In this document: positions 62,298 to 64,000 of the stretch, piece by piece
Layout of the letters: each line of letters starts with the position of its first letter
Numbering within the stretch: position 1 is the first letter of the stretch
Assembly: GCA_947846985.1 (NCBI GenBank)
Contig: CANTUZ010000001.1
Span: 38,278,727 to 38,342,726, forward strand
Direction of reading: 5' to 3'
DNA from: Fratercula arctica
Lineage: Eukaryota; Chordata; Aves; Charadriiformes; Alcidae
Length of the DNA stretch: 64,000 nt
Made by a program: the position numbers and the translations under genes
Notes under the pieces: generated by a model
Databases searched by the model: none
What the model was told of the DNA's origin: nothing
What the model saw: the letters and a program-made list of their open reading frames with translations, nothing else

Positions 62298-64000
62298 AAT
62301 GTAAACGAGCAAACAGGAGGTAAAAAATAAAAAAAATAAATTACTGTCCTTTGTTATATCACCAGAAAAAAAATTGTGTCAAATTTTGGAAAAAAATTCA
62401 GAATCTTTTTTACAAAATGCAAGAAATGCACTTACTTTTTTAATTTTGTCGAAATGTAGCAAGGTTTTTCAGAGACAGTTCAATGACACACAAAAATCAG
62501 TTCCCTCCAAATCATGTATCTTTAAATAAATTACATATTAATTTATTGTAGAACTTGTTTATCTGATTTTTTTTTTTTTTTTTTTTTTGAGAGCACATGC
62601 TTTCTATTCTCTAAAAGTACTGAATTTGTAATTATTAGCTGTGTTGATGGCAACTGCTTAGGGAAAATATCTCAGTACATACTGGATTCCTTACAGCTTC
62701 TTGGACCTATGTAATTAGCTGGAGTTGGATGTTAGTTTATTTTTTTATGAATGTAAACCAGGTACTTAGATGTTACAGTAGTCATATTTCAGTTCAGAAT
62801 GGATTTATTATTTTTGTGTATTAAACCAAATGGAATCTTACATAAATAGATAGAATTTAGGTTACAGTAAAATAGAGCAGCTGGACTCAGATTTTTAAAT
62901 AAATCAGTGGAAATTCACAGAGTGTTCTTGAAATTAATGTTGGGGCACAATAGGTTTGGTGATATCCACAACGTAAACTACCTGACATCATTTGTTCTGG
63001 TGGAGGTTTATCCAGGCAATGGAATAATAGCCTGAACTTGCTTATTCATTCAAAACACACAAAAAAATAATTTTGTTCCTTAAAGGGCTAAAAATACAGT
63101 GGAGAAGATACACTCACCATTACTTCCAAGCCTTCTGCAGACAGTGAGGAAATGTAAAACAGTATTTTTCTATGAAGATTAATTTGTTAACAGATAATCT
63201 TGCCTAAATCCACCTGAGATCCAGAAACTAGAGAAGAGGCACCTCAGCTCTCTGGGATCCAAACTGGTGATCTGTTTTATACATTAGGCATACCAAGTTC
63301 TTCAGAGCCCTCAGAGGGAGTTTTAATCGCCTTTTAGCTTGTACGTGGTCGCCACTACAGGAAGATGGACTTTCTCATTTATGAGGATTATGGGAACATC
63401 TAAGATTTAGGTGCCTGGGTGAGTTGCCTGCTTGGGCAGGGAGGATATGATGCTCCAAGTCAGTCTAGCTGCATGTACTTCTTTTGGGGACTAATTGTTA
63501 GGTCTTTTTGTTGAAGATTATAGACTACTTTTCAAGAAAGAGTAACAGACCTGTGAGGTTTAAAAGACACCCAGAAGAGTGGTAGATGAGTAAATATGTC
63601 ATTTGCCACAGAAAAGATCATCCTGATCTTTGAACCTTGCAAATTCACTTTATATTAAATAGCCACTGGCTAAAAGGCAGAAATAATCCCGGGAGAAGGA
63701 ACTGGACAATGGTTCCTCATTCTCAGCTAAATGCTGTGTGCAAGTAGCTAAAAAGTCTATTGTCCCTTTTTCCATCTTGTAAAAGTTAAATAGTGTTTCA
63801 TTTCTTTTTCTCATAGCATTATGGAAATACATATATATCTATCATGATATATAATGGCTCATAAAATGATTTAACTTTTAGCAAAGTACCTGCAAGCTCT
63901 GGTATGAAAGTACTCATCTTTCAGTAGCACAAATCTTTGTTGATTGGTACATGAAGTGAGCAATGCCAAAGCTCATGTCCTTTGATGAAGGAGCAAATCC
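62298..64000. other. AT-rich non-coding DNA, no gene seen
   Basis: A poly-T run lies at 62567-62588 and a small TA-rich patch near 63828-63855. No gene or transposon is recognised. Confidence 0.65.
62567..62588 (+). repeat. poly-T run (T22)
   Basis: 22 uninterrupted T. Confidence 0.95.

Noticed and set aside
1..64000. tRNA, rRNA, CRISPR array, prokaryotic operons or CpG island
   Set aside because: No tRNA A/B box pair with cloverleaf, no rRNA similarity, no spaced identical repeats and no CpG-dense stretch were seen.

Overview
The window looks like AT-rich, gene-poor nuclear DNA of a bird. The main evidence is several CR1 non-LTR retrotransposon (LINE) copies. Two carry clear 3' tails built on the ATTCTATG-type octamer typical of avian CR1; the third intact 3' end has a decayed version of the same tail. 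All are 5'-truncated or internally deleted, and they total roughly 4.5 kb (about 7% of the window). The rest is low-complexity runs and old unclassifiable sequence. A crocodilian or turtle source is less likely but not excluded. No intact protein-coding gene, tRNA, rRNA, CRISPR array or prokaryotic feature can be supported; all open frames are short, and those I recognise belong to CR1.

Layout. From 1 to 24.1 kb lies intergenic or intronic AT-rich DNA with microsatellites, an antisense CR1 tail (7.49-7.69 kb), two possible MIR/CORE-SINE-like relics (10.75-10.92 and 11.74-11.84 kb) and GC-raised unclassified blocks at 3.48-3.79 and 6.49-7.48 kb. From 24.1 to 25.46 kb is a sense CR1 that is internally deleted and mosaic. 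An older CR1 scrap follows at 26.33-26.53 kb. From 28 to 32.4 kb there are three very long poly-T runs, a possible old repeat at 28.8-29.0 kb and a GC-raised patch with exon-like splice signals at 29.0-29.5 kb. From 38.15 to 40.03 kb is the longest CR1, on the minus strand: it keeps the end of the endonuclease domain, the linker and the C-terminal end of ORF2, but the reverse-transcriptase core is deleted. From 43.9 to 44.34 kb is an unclassified repeat with internal direct and inverted copies. From 61.44 to 62.30 kb is a 5'-truncated sense CR1 whose 558-base frame is the longest open stretch in the window.

No genes work together here. The retroelements are dead copies that would have been mobilised by a full-length CR1 elsewhere. 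The points most worth checking are the mosaic CR1 at 24.7-25.0 kb, the RT-core deletions shared by two CR1 copies, the inverted/direct repeat element at 43.9 kb, a recurrent A-run/C-run junction motif across the window, and three exon-like segments with good splice signals.
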